Of a stretch of 64,000 nt of DNA, positions 48,392 through 60,562 are shown one piece after another. A program made the translations under genes and the position numbers. The DNA comes from Symbiodinium natans (lineage: Eukaryota > Sar > Dinophyceae > Suessiales > Symbiodiniaceae). Each line of letters opens with the position of its first letter. Position 1 is the first letter of the stretch. The stretch spans positions 200,001 to 264,000 of the forward strand of contig CAJNDS010000735.1 in NCBI GenBank assembly GCA_905221605.1, in the 5' to 3' direction. The notes beneath the pieces are model-generated. The model searched no databases and had not been told where the DNA came from. It saw only the letters and a list, made by a program, of their open reading frames with translations.

Positions 48392-51300
48392 CTCATGCCG
48401 TGTCAGGGATACGAAACGGAGCTGGAACTGCAACAGCCCGACGTGACTTACAGCTTCTTCGCCTCAGTGGACACGGCGTTCAACATCGTCTACTGTTTTG
48501 CAGCTGTGCAAAGATTGGCTTTAGGGCTTGCTGGTGCCACAAGCAGAATACTACCTCCTTTGCTTTATATAACCCTTCAATCAAGACTCCAGCCTTTGGG
48601 CAACTGTCACCCTGGTCAGGGTAAAACCTTCCCCACTACACAGGACCCCCTCCCCGGTGGAAGGAACGTGTTGTGTGCGTCATGTCCTGTCACTTAAAAA
48701 CTGGTTGTTTGTGTATGTGTTGATTTTGCAAGTGGTGTAATTTGTCTTGCTACTGTTTTAAGCTGAATAGTATTCCTGATGTGTGGTTTCAATGTTGCTG
48801 AGTTTGTACTTTTAGTACGGTTCTGGTCATTCGTACCGCTAGTCTTGCTAGCGCTCTAGCACTTTGTAGTATCATTGGCACTATGAATGTTCTTGGTGCT
48901 AGTGCTAGTAGTGCTATTATTAATACTGTGACTCTTGTTGCTCTTATTGCTCTTAGAACTATGAAAGCGTGACTATTATTATTGACCATATTGCTATCCT
49001 TACGAATCTTTACTCCTTCCCTGGCTTTTCTGTTGTGATAATGATCTACCGACTCGGGCCCAGCGCGCGCGCAGAGTATGCGCCGTGTGCCACAGTACCG
49101 TGCTTTTCTAGGGTTTAGGGTTTAGGGTTAAGGGTTTAGGGTTTAGGGTTTAGGGTTTAGGGTTTAGGATTTAGGGTTTAGGGTTTAGGGTTTAGGGTTG
49201 CTGGGGCAGTCAGAGTTCAGGGTTCGGTGTGGATGTTCTGGGTTTTTGAGGGACCGGGCTTCATGGGGGGTAGAGACACCCCCGGAACCCTACAAGTAGG
49301 GAGTAGTAGGGAGTTTTAGGGAACCTTGGGTTACACACCCCCTTTTTTAGGGGTTTAGGGTTTTTCTCCCCACCCTTAACAGCTCTATAAGGACGGGATC
49401 CCACAGTGTTTGGCACTGATTCACGTGATTCTGGGCATGGGCCAACGATTGTAGTTCTGACCACGCCTATCTACTTTCTCACCTCGTCTACCTACTGGAG
49501 CAAGTTGATGTGGGTTTAGGGTTTTCGAGCATGTTTATGGACGCCTTGACATTTTTTAGAATCTCATTTTCTATCGAGAACCAGGTAGTGTAAACCCTAA
49601 ACCCTAAACCTTAAATACACGTGCTGCGCAGCCAAGGAGATTTTGCTCCGATTTGTGGCAGGCCCGAGTCCAGAGTCTCCTACAACCCCAAGGGCCGCGA
49701 CTTGTAAACCCCGTAGGTTTAGGCTCAATAGGGTTTAGGGTTTAGGGTTTAGGGTTTGGGATTTAGGGATTAGGGTTCATGTAGGGTATAGCGTTGTAGG
49801 ACCATGGGCTTTCGGGCTGGCTCAGGCCATAGTTCTAAGGAGTAGACCTTGTCTCCCAATACCCCAAGCCCTCAGCACAAATTCATAGGTCATGCCTAGG
49901 GGGGCCGGAAGCAAAAAGCCTAAACCCTAAACCCTAAACTCTAAATCCTAGGGTTTACGGCACGCCCAAGTTGGGGCTACTGCCGGGTTGATTGCATCGA
50001 AATGTCATGGAATCAGGCAATTTCGAAGTCACCGGAATCCCTTTAGGGTTTAGGGTTTAGGGTTTAGGGTTTAGGGGTTTAGGGGTTTAGGGTTTAAACT
50101 CCTTCGCCCTAGACGTGGGTGCTGATTAGGGAACCTTTCTTAAACTCCCCCCCCCCCCCTGCGGGACACCCAACCAGCACCCTAAACCGCAGTCGCAAAG
50201 AGAACTTCCGCCAGCTGGACCGGGTGTACTTTGCGACAGCTGGTTCCTGGCCGACACGTTCCTTGTAATGCTGCTCGGAGGAGTTTGGGGTCGGAGGTAA
50301 ACCGTAAACCCTAAACCCTAAACCCTAAACCCTAAACCCTAAACCCTAAACCCTAAACCCTAAACCTGAAAGGGTTTGACAGGGTGGGCTTAGGGCTTAG
50401 GAAGCCCAAGGCCCAAACCTTATAAGTTTTAGGGCTTGGTCAAGGTCTGCAACAGGGGGCCTCAATTGAGAGAGCCACATGTCGGGCCCTGGCAAGTTCG
50501 AGGTCGGACCTCCTACAATTGTTGAGTTTTGGTGTTCCAGGGTTTTGGGTTTTGTTGCGGGTTCTGCAGGTTTTGGGGCGGGCCAGTACAAGTCGGACAG
50601 TTGGGTACTTGGAGGTTCATGGGTAGTAGTTATAAGGATATAAGTACCGTAAATGGGTGTTTACGAAAATCAGGCCCCCAATTTCGGAAACCCCAAAGGC
50701 ATAGTTTGAAGCCGTTAAGCTTAAGGGGTATAAGGAGGTACCCCTAAATAGAAGGGACCCTTAACCTTCTTCCCTCATATACCCCTTGTATATACCATAC
50801 ACCTCATATAGTCCTTATATACTTAAGTAGCCCCCCTTGAAGCCCTTAAACCCCTGAGCCAAAAGCTCTGTTTTGAGGCTGGGCGTGTCAGCCTCCATCT
50901 TCAGCGCCAGGCGGCAGGGCCTGTTAATACTTCGGGATACTTGGTTTAGGGTTTAGGGTTTAGGGATACTTGGGAGTAGTTATTAGCTTTGGGGTACTAG
51001 AACTCCTAAGAAACAGCTAAAATTTGATTTGTTTGCTAGGGTTCCAAGCTCCGTAGAGTCAATGTTTATACCCCAACCCTCCCCAAACCCTAAAGAGAAG
51101 TACTGGTGCTCAGTAACTACGCTTGATTTGTAGGTGCAAACCCACAGGTAACTGTAGGTAAACGGAGTCCTATGTAAGCCCTGAAAGCCTAAGCCCTACA
51201 GGTGTGCAAGATCTCTGGGAGTTCTGAATTGGAGGTTTTTGGGTCTTAGGGGTTAGGGTGCAGGGTGCAGGGTTCCATGTTTTGGGCATGTACGTACACC

Positions 51301-54300
51301 CATACATACGTACGTACACAGATACATACGGATAGTGAACATTGAAATCTTTCCAGGGATAAGTCGCAGTGAGCCCTCTCCCAACACTTTTTTCTGTTTC
51401 CACACATCCCTCAGTTCCTAAACCCTAAACCCTAAACCCTACACCCTACACCCTAAACCCTAAACCCTAAACCCTACACCCTAAACCCTAAACCCTAAAC
51501 CCTAAACCCAGCTTCTGGGCAGTTTCCAGGCGCAAGATGCGGCAGAAGGTTTCTAGGTCCCAGTCCCCAGAGCCCTGGCCCAGCATCTTCATTTCAAGTC
51601 TTCGCTGTCACAGCCAAGCCTGAAAAACCCACCCTTAACCCTAAACCCTAAACCCTAAACCCTAAACCTAAACCCTAAACCCTAAACCCTAAACAAGCCC
51701 GGCTCTCCTGCCCAGTGGGGGCAGCGCGGAACAGTTCGTCATCGTGCGGGGCCTCCGGTTGCTCCGGCTGGGCCGAGCCATCAGGAGCTGGAAGGTTCAG
51801 GGCTATGGGGTTTAGGGTTTAGGGTTTAGGGTTTAGGGTTTAGGGTTTAGGGTTTAGGGTTTAGGGTTTAGGTTTTGGGGTGTAGGGTGTAGGGGTTAGG
51901 GTTTAGGATCTAGGGTGTGGGGTCGAGGGTTTACAGGGATTAGGGCCATTTTAAGTTTTACTTGGGTTCATAAGGGGCCCTATATCTAAATATGTTCAAA
52001 GGGTATAACGGCCAACCCAGGTGGTGTTGCGGGCTCAGGGTCGGCACAGGGTGCTGGGTCTAAGGTCCACAGGGCAGTTGAAAAGGCTCAGGGGTGTTGG
52101 TCTTTAGTAGGTGGAGTTGGGGTACGTAGAGGGTGGAGGTGGCTTCTAGTCCTCATGAGGATCACCCCTCCCCACCCCTGTACATGGTGCAGCGTCGCTG
52201 CCCCCCCCCCCCCCCCATGGTCCCCCCCAAATTCTTTGCCCGCCCCCGCCCCCCCTGTGGTTTGGGCCCCCCTGTGGGGTGGTGTGGTTGGGGTTTAGGT
52301 TTAGGATTGAGGGTTGAGGGTTGAGGGTTTAGGGTTTAGGGTCCGCGCCCCGCTTCCCTGTGGTTTGGGCTCTGTGGGGTGGTGTGGTTGGGGTGTGGGT
52401 TGAGGGTTTAGGGTTTAGGGTTTTCGGTGTAGGGTTTAGGGTTTAGGGTCTAGGGGTTTAGGGTTTCGGGTTTAGGGGGGGGGGGGGGGGGGGGGTGTGG
52501 GGGTGTGGGGGTGTGGGGGTGTGGGGGTGGGGGGGGTGTGGTGGGGGGGGTGGGGGGGTGGGGGGGGGGGGGGGGTGGGGGGGGGTGGGGGGGGGGGGGT
52601 GGGGGGGTGGGGGGGGGTTGGGGGTGGGGGGGTGGGGGGTGGTGGGGGGGGGGTGGGGGGTGGGGGGGGGGGGGGGGGGGGGGGTGGGGGGGGGGGGGGG
52701 GATACCATGGGGGGGGTGGGGGGTTGCCGACACGGGACACGGAACCATACACACCAGTGTGTGTTTTGCGGTCTTGAGCTTCATTTGGGCAGGGAGGGCA
52801 TTCATGGTCTAGCGGTACAGTACGGCGCCGTAGGGGTGTTGGGTTTTGGGTGCAGGGGTGGCTGTGGGCTTCCTTCCTGAGATCGTTATCTCACCCTAAA
52901 CCCTACACCCGAATCCCTAAACCCGACCTTTCTCGAGGGCCACGTGCTTGCTGGAGCCGGCAGATGAATCCTTGCAATGGCTGACTAAGAGACCCCAATC
53001 CAAACCTTCGACCCTCAACCCCAAAAAGCCCGAACATCACTTCTGGGCGGTCTGTAAACACTAGATAAAATAATGAAATCCCGGGCGAACATAAGGACCA
53101 AATAAGCCTGGAGAACAATAAGACTAGTTGCGCGCCCTATTATTGCTTCATTATTTAGGCGCGCTCATTCTCTTTATTCTTTGATCATATATACATTCAC
53201 TTCGTTCGTCTATCAATTTCATTCGTTCACTCAATTTTATACGTTTATAAGTGCACGAAGTAAGCGCATGAACAGTATCAATTTAATGGTGAAAGATGTG
53301 AACGAAGTGAATTGGGGTCTAGGGTTTAGGGTTTAGGAAGTTTCCAGCTGAAATCCCACGCCGCCTTAAGAAGTGCTGTAGCAGCGAGGATGACAAAGAA
53401 GTTCAAGGCGCAAAAGCAGGGGGCGGTTTTCCTTGTTGTTTGGGGTTTAGGGCTTGGGGTTTTGGCTTTTGTGGGGCTTCTCGGTTTAACGTGGTTTGCG
53501 TGGTTCAGGCTTAAGGTAGTCGCTCTGTCCTTTTGTTGGGTTGGGGGTGCAGAGCCCCTTATGAGGGCCTTTCGTTTCCGGCCCAACGGGAAATACTCCA
53601 ATCCCCAAAGCCTTACATAGTCAGTTCTCCAATGACAAGCCCCCACGTCCTATCAGGGACCCAGAACGGCACCATAATTTTGAGAACTCCCCGAATGAAT
53701 CTCAATGACCCCATTCCCCAAATTTTAAACACACGCAAGCGCTTGTTTTTCCCCGCATAGATGCCTTCAGGCTATCCCGAAACCCTAAACCCATGAGGCG
53801 TTGGGCTCTAGGGCACAACTAAACTCAGGGCCTAGGCCGCCCCCCTATTGTACGTTGGGGGGCGGCGCTTAAGCCCTTCGACCTCGATGGCGCAAGCCCA
53901 CCCAGGTCGCTCGCCCGCCTATCACAGCATGGGGACCCACGATGGGCCCGGTACCGGAGCATCTCCTAGTAACCCTTCTTGGATGGGGCTGGCATTTTCG
54001 GGGTCCTGGAGCCCTCGCCGCAGCGTGCCCAGGGACCAGGGAGCTTCAGGCCAGGCCAGGCCGGGTGCAAAGCTGTTTTTGGTCCTCACCCTCTATGGCC
54101 GGGCCCCCCTGGGCCCCCCTAATCGGCGTGGGCCCTTTGGGCGCGAGGCAGGCTTATGTGGGCCTTTCTGCCCTTCTGCCTGTCCCCCTTTTCTGAACCT
54201 GAACCAGGCTGGCGACCACCGTGACACTGAAGAAGTTGCATGGAAAGTAAGCAGTTGGCTTGAGTTTAGGCCTAAACCCTCAAAGGAATAGGTTTGGGTG

Positions 54301-57300
54301 TCCGAGGCGCTGGGTGGGAGAAAAGTGTTAGATGGCCTTCCACAATCGGGCCAAAGCTGCTCTTCGCGCCTCACGAAGCTTTCGAGCTTGTTCCGAAACC
54401 TAACCTTCACAGCACCTACGCCCCATCACAGCAAACCCTAAACCCTAAACCCTAAACCCTAAACCCTAAACCCTAAACCCTAGACCACTGCACAGCCTTT
54501 GCTGGGTCTGGGTTTTGGGTGATGCTCACGGCTGCATCCCAGATTGGGTTTCTCCCACCCAAGTCTGCACCAGAGCCGCCAGAGTGCGTGAGAATGCGTG
54601 AGAACCCTCAACCCTAAACCCCAAACCCTAGATCCTAAACCCTGAGCCCTAAGCCTTAAACCCTAAACCCTACAGTAAGCCCGAAATGTCAGGGCTGGCG
54701 TGGGCAGATGGGGTTAGTTGTATCAATGGCACATTACACCTTGAACAAAAACACAACCAAAAGCAGCACCGACCCCCCAGAAACTCATCGGGGTAGTTCT
54801 CAATAAGTACGGCCCCTCTTGTGCACCCTAAATATGAAGCTCTGGGTTTTAAAAATCGGCGCCCCCAACGTAGCATGTTTTTTTTCTGCAGGCAGCTGTT
54901 TTGAGAAAGGCACTCGCATGACTTGAATGAGAGCCCATGCATGGACCCTTATCCAACTTTATCCCCGCTTTGCTACATTTTAGGGTTGAGGCGGGTTGAG
55001 GGTTTGGGGCACCAAGTCTTTCAACAGCGATCCGTCTTTACAGGTCATGTGGCACCTGGTCAATGGACTCCTGAACTCTGCGCAACTGATGATCTCTGTC
55101 TTCATGCTGCTCATGCTGTCCATCTACATCTTTGCCTGCTCCTGGGCTTCACCCCAAACTACCATTTGCTTCAGAAACCCCCCCCCCCCCAAAAAAAAAA
55201 AAATATAATAATAAAATAGTAATCCCTGTGTTACCCTTATAAGGAAAATCTTTTTAAAATTTTTGGGGAGTTCTTAAGAAAGACACTCATGACTCCGTTC
55301 TCTCCCTGTCACACCTTGAGACCCAACCTCTGTTTCCAAGCCACTAAGAACCCACCCTCGGGACCCCAACATCACGTTCTCACGTTCATGCGTTCGCCAT
55401 AAGACTTCTATCATCATCAGGCTCATTAACCTCTTTTAACCAGCTATTTACTTTCACTAGCGACTCTACAACTTTCATGTCTTGTTTCGATCATAATGTT
55501 CTTTACTGCCTCAAAGACCCTGGAATCCATCCCACCTGTGCGTTGAGACCCTGAGCCCTACACCCTAATCCCTGAACCCTACACCCTTATGTCCAAGGTC
55601 TTGGAATTGAGCTGATCACCAAGGACGACGAACACACTCAGACTAAGCTCGTAAGCCTTGCAAGCCCTACATGCCCTTTCATATGGATTACGGTTTGGGG
55701 TTTACGGTTTTTACGCCGCAAGCATAACTCGGAGGTTCTGCGTTGAGGGTCTTGGGCTCCTGGACTTCGGACTTTCGGGTCCCCCCCCCCCCCCCCCCCC
55801 CCCCCCCCGGCCCTTCCCGGAAACCCCAAACCCAAAGCCCCTAAGCCTTAAGCCCCCAAACCCCTAACCCCCGGGCGCATGTGCTCTGGGGGCTACTAGG
55901 GATCGGGTTGTAGGGAACAATGTGTTGAGTGAGTTGTCTAACAGGTCAAAATAGCCTAAGGGCCATATACCTGCATCGTAGATACTTGAGTTGAGCCTAG
56001 AAGAGTTTTGGGTACCTAAAAAACACATGCCTAGGCCCTACAGCTGCTACATAGGAATCCCTTTATGGCCCAAGTATACAATACCATTTAGAGGAGATCG
56101 ACCCTGAGGCAAGGGGCGGTCGGGTTGCCAAATTTCGGGGTATCATTCCGCGTGGCCCCTGGAATACCCAGACCTTTGGGAGGATCCAAGAAGTAGAACC
56201 ACCCAATAGTATCCTATATATATATATATGCTACTATGGGGTCATTCTTAGGAACCCTTAAGGGGATCTACTTTGTGGATCCTCCCAGGGGTCTGGGCAA
56301 GGATTTGGTTAGAGTATTCTGAGGGTAAAGCAGGGGAAAACTCCTACTTTGGGTGGTAACCCTAAACCCTGAACCCTAAACCCTAAGCCCTAAACCCTAA
56401 GCCCTAAACCCTAAACCCTGAACCCTAAGCCCTAAACCCAGCTGTGGCTCACCCTGAGGACGAGCGGCTCAAGACACACCCGGACACGGCCGAGATTGCT
56501 CCCTTCCTAAACCTCAAACTTTGAGCCCTAGCTCACCCTGCATTGCTGAACTGGTTTCGGGTTTAGGGTTTAGGGTTTAGGGCTTAGGGCTTAGGGCTTA
56601 GGGTTTGGGGCCTTTGAACTCTGAACCACTGAACTCCTAACCCTAAACCGTCAGGGTTTCGGTTTCTTTCTTTGGTGTTTGTTTGCTGTTGCCCCCAGAC
56701 CCTGCATGGGTTTGCGAACTGGGACACGAGGTTTGGAGCTGTGGAAATCTTTCTCCATTTTTAACCTGTTACTTAAGTCCACATCAGTACTCAATCGACC
56801 AAAAGCAGGGTCTTGGAAGGCTGGGGCCCTAGACTAAATCAGTGTTAGGGATCCTTTTTACTTTTTGGGTTATGGGCTTTCTTATATATAAACAAAAAGG
56901 ATCCTTTTTTCTTCCTAGGGGAACAGGGATTAAGTAGAAAGTCCTGCGTAGGTCACAACGGAAAGACAACCTGCCCGACGCATCATATGTTTCGCAAGTC
57001 CTCGTGGCGCAAGGGGCCGTAGCAACAGTAGGCCATTTGTGGCAGACAAGAGGTGTGCCGGAGCTAATACAACTAGCCGGAGCAGCATTGCAGCAATGAG
57101 CATGAAGTCCATGGCGACACATTCGTGGGAATTGCCTGAAAGACATGCTAAGGTAAACTATTACTTTCCAAGTTTGCCACTGACGATGGTCACCCTGCCG
57201 CTCGTCGTTCTCTCGAAGAGCATGTTCTTTCTCAGTTACCTGCAGGCTTATTCGACTGTACTTACATCCCATCCACCCCACCCACACCGCAACTCCCACT

Positions 57301-59421
57301 GCAACCCAAGATTTCCCGAAAACCTTAAACCCGAGACCCTAAGCCCTATAAACCCTAAACACCCAAAGCACTGCCTTTCACTGCACGCGCGCATTCCTTT
57401 TCCCTTAAATGGCCACGGGGCCTATGTCTATCAGACCAGGACGATCCAAACCACAGGCAGAGTGGTGCAGAAGCCCTACGGAGCCCTTATAATCGACAGA
57501 GCTTGTTTTTTTTTTGTTTTTTCTCTCTCTCTCTCTCTCTGTATGTTGTTTATGTATGTATGTATGTATGTATGTATGTATGTATGTATGTATGTATGTA
57601 TGTATGTATGCTAAACCCCAAACCCTAAACCCTAAACCCGAATAGCCCCCTCGTGTCATGGAAGGAACCCCAAACCCTAAACTCTAAACCCTAAACCCTA
57701 AACCCTAAACCCTAAACCCTAAACCCTAAACCCTAGACCCTACATTGAGGGTTAGGATCGCGCCTTAAATTCAGCTGCACATGAGAACGATCCCGACCCT
57801 GTGCCGGTATCCAGAGACGCCGAAGATCTATCAATGTCTTTGCATCGGGGTTTAGGGTCTAGGGCTTAGAGTTTGGGGTTTCGGGTTTAGGGTTTAGGGT
57901 TTAGGGTTAAGAAGATGCATTAAAATGTAGAGGGGCCCGGAAGATGATGTAGGGAGTTCATCCTTGCTTAATGTGGAGTTGGGAATCTCTGGATCAAGGA
58001 TTCAGTTCATCACGCTGGACTCGATCGGCGCAATCTACTTCCCGATCGTGTGTGGCCCACGCAGCAAGTGGTTCGTGGGATGCTAGGGCGGTTCCAGTCG
58101 GGTCCCAGCTAGGTACTCAACAGTTACTACTGGCATTCCCTCATGATCCCTACAAGTCTCTTCTAGACAAAACCCCTAAACCCTATTCTAGTTATTGGGT
58201 ATCTATACTAGAAAAAACCATACACCCTGTTCTAATCATTAAGGCCCCTATATTCCACACCGAACAACAAAGGTCCAAGTAGGATCAAGTAGGTCCTTCC
58301 TCACCCCCTCTACCTTGACGTTCATGGGTAGTCAGAAGTAGGGTTATACTTATAGTAAGTATACTCATCACCCTTTTTCGGATACTTTCGACCCTGACAT
58401 AGTACAAGTAGGTTAATTATACTTATAGAAAACTTGTCGCCCCATTTAGGGTGCTTATGACCTTGCTCTTAGCTACCCATGAACCTCCAAGTAGTCTGAG
58501 CTTCCGTGAGTAGGATTGGGGACGATTCTGGTGACTCGGGTGGGTGTGTGAAGCCCCCTGGACTGGTTGGGGATTTTGGGTTTAGGGTTTAGGGGTTTAG
58601 GGGTTTAGGGGTTTAGGGCTTAGGGTTTGGGGTTTGGGGTTTCGGATTTCCAGCTTAGCTCAGTTAGTTGCTGAAGAAGGGTTCGAAGGTTTTTTAAGCC
58701 CTATTTCAGTTAGTTCCCGAGCCCTCCCATACCAAACAAAGCAGAGCCGTCAAGAATCCTTAGGGTTTGGGGTTTAGGGTTTAGGGCTAGGGCTTAACCG
58801 CCGTAAAGATGATGAAGTGCATCATTAAACAAGCAACCCATCCCCTGAGGCGTCCGACCCCGCCTCATATTCTTCTTCGGGCCCATCCTAATGATTTTGC
58901 CCATCACCCTCATGAACTTGGTCACGGCGGTCGCCTGGCCGAAGCGGAATGGGGTTCGGAGTGGGATGGGGTGATGCAGGGGTTGGGCGTTGTGTAGGGT
59001 TGTTATGCATGGCTAGGATGGTCAGGAGTACCCTTATTCCCTTTTTGGGGGGTTTAGGTTCCCTTATAAACCCCTTTAAGCAAAAAAGGGCACCATTTTT
59101 AAGCCTAGGTTACTGGGCAGCCTAGATGGGGTTTAGGGCTCAGGGCGAAATGATCAGAAGCCCTTTGAGAAGAGCAGTCATCCTTCGAGCTGTCAGCTCA
59201 CCCCTCCCTCAGGAGCCCCTAAACCCGAAACCCGTTTGGCCCCCCCCTTACGCCAGGGCTTCAACAGTTCAAGGTTCTTGACGGGCTGAGCTCGCAGGCA
59301 TGGTTTTTCACGGCTTTAGTGAAAGTCAGGGTTTGAATGGTTTTGGGTTGATTAATTAGGGTGGCCAAACACCCGAAGCCTTGAACTTTTGATATACAAC
59401 CCAGAGCCTAAACGCCTACCC

Positions 59422-59463
<42 letters not shown>

Positions 59464-60531
59464 TGGTATGGTCACGAAACGTCTCAAATACGGCTGAAGC
59501 CCTAAACGGCGATCAACGCGGCTCGGCTGCTAAAGCTTCTGTGCGTCCCCGTACCAGACCCAGAGGGTCCATTTGTATTCCTATTATGGAATTAGGTACC
59601 CAAAAACCATACTGAATAGGGTTTTGGGGTACCTAATTCCATAATAGTCCCTAAGGGTCCATGTACCTCATTATTATATACTTGGGCCTTAAAGTACTTC
59701 CTATATAGGGACTTTGGGGCCCAAGTATATAATAATAAGGTACATGGACCCTTAGGGAGTATTACAAATGGACCCTCTGGGAGAGTGCATGCAGCAAAGC
59801 AGGGTTGAGCGCTGGTTCCCTGCATCTTGGTAGCCCAGTGGCACCCTTTACCCTCTTTTTTGTTGTCCAAGGTTCCCTTATCAAGTAACCCAACACAAAA
59901 AAGGCTACCCCTGTTTAGGGTTTAGGGTTTAGGGTTTAGGGTTTAGGGTTTAGTGGTTGCTGGGGTACCAAGGCAGAGGCAAGTGTCTCAACCCCAGCCC
60001 TCTCATGTTTCCCACACCAACAAGCTGAACCCAAAACACCAATATAGGGGTCGGAAAGATGTCTACCTGATTATTGTGGTCCTTATAAAGCCCCCCCCCA
60101 AAAAAAACTCTATTCCAATTACTAAGGACCCTATATTTCACTCTTCCACCCTAAACCTACAAAGCTCAGACGCACAGTCCAAAAGCCAACAGAAACCTAA
60201 AGCCCAATCCCAAAACCCAAACCCGTTTTGGTGGCCAGTGGTTCTCGCAATCTATGGTCCCTTCCGGGTACACCAATATGAGGCTCCATTGCGCAGCCCT
60301 GAACGGGACCCCAATCTAGAGAACCCAGTTGTCTCTAAGTAGTGGCTCTTTTTGGGTGTGCGGCACCCTTAAACGCAACCCTAAACCCTGAACCCTAAAC
60401 CCTAAACACCCACCAGGTGTTGGTGGAGCACGGCTTGGAGAATGCCCAGCTCGAGACGGCAGAGGAGAACCGCAACAGGGCAAGATACATCAAGAAATCG
60501 GCTCCTTGCTCCAATTTCTCTCTTTTTTTTT

Positions 60532-60562
<31 letters not shown>

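Noticed and set aside
48710-49070. Coding sequence in the AT-richer stretch before 49.1 kb
   Set aside because: Repeated GCTAGT and ATTATT motifs, no acceptor-donor pair and poor codon composition; better seen as intron sequence of the channel gene.
51512-51597. Two separate channel exons at 51512-51548 and 51564-51597
   Set aside because: They would leave a 15-nt intron, which is not credible; at most one of the three open frames here can be real, so no exon was fixed.
52450-52880. Polyproline/polyglycine ORFs
   Set aside because: They lie in the G tract of a channel intron.
56829-57299. 156-codon antisense ORF
   Set aside because: It overlaps plus-strand frames within the channel gene and shows no recognisable domain; openness in several frames is common in this GC-rich DNA.
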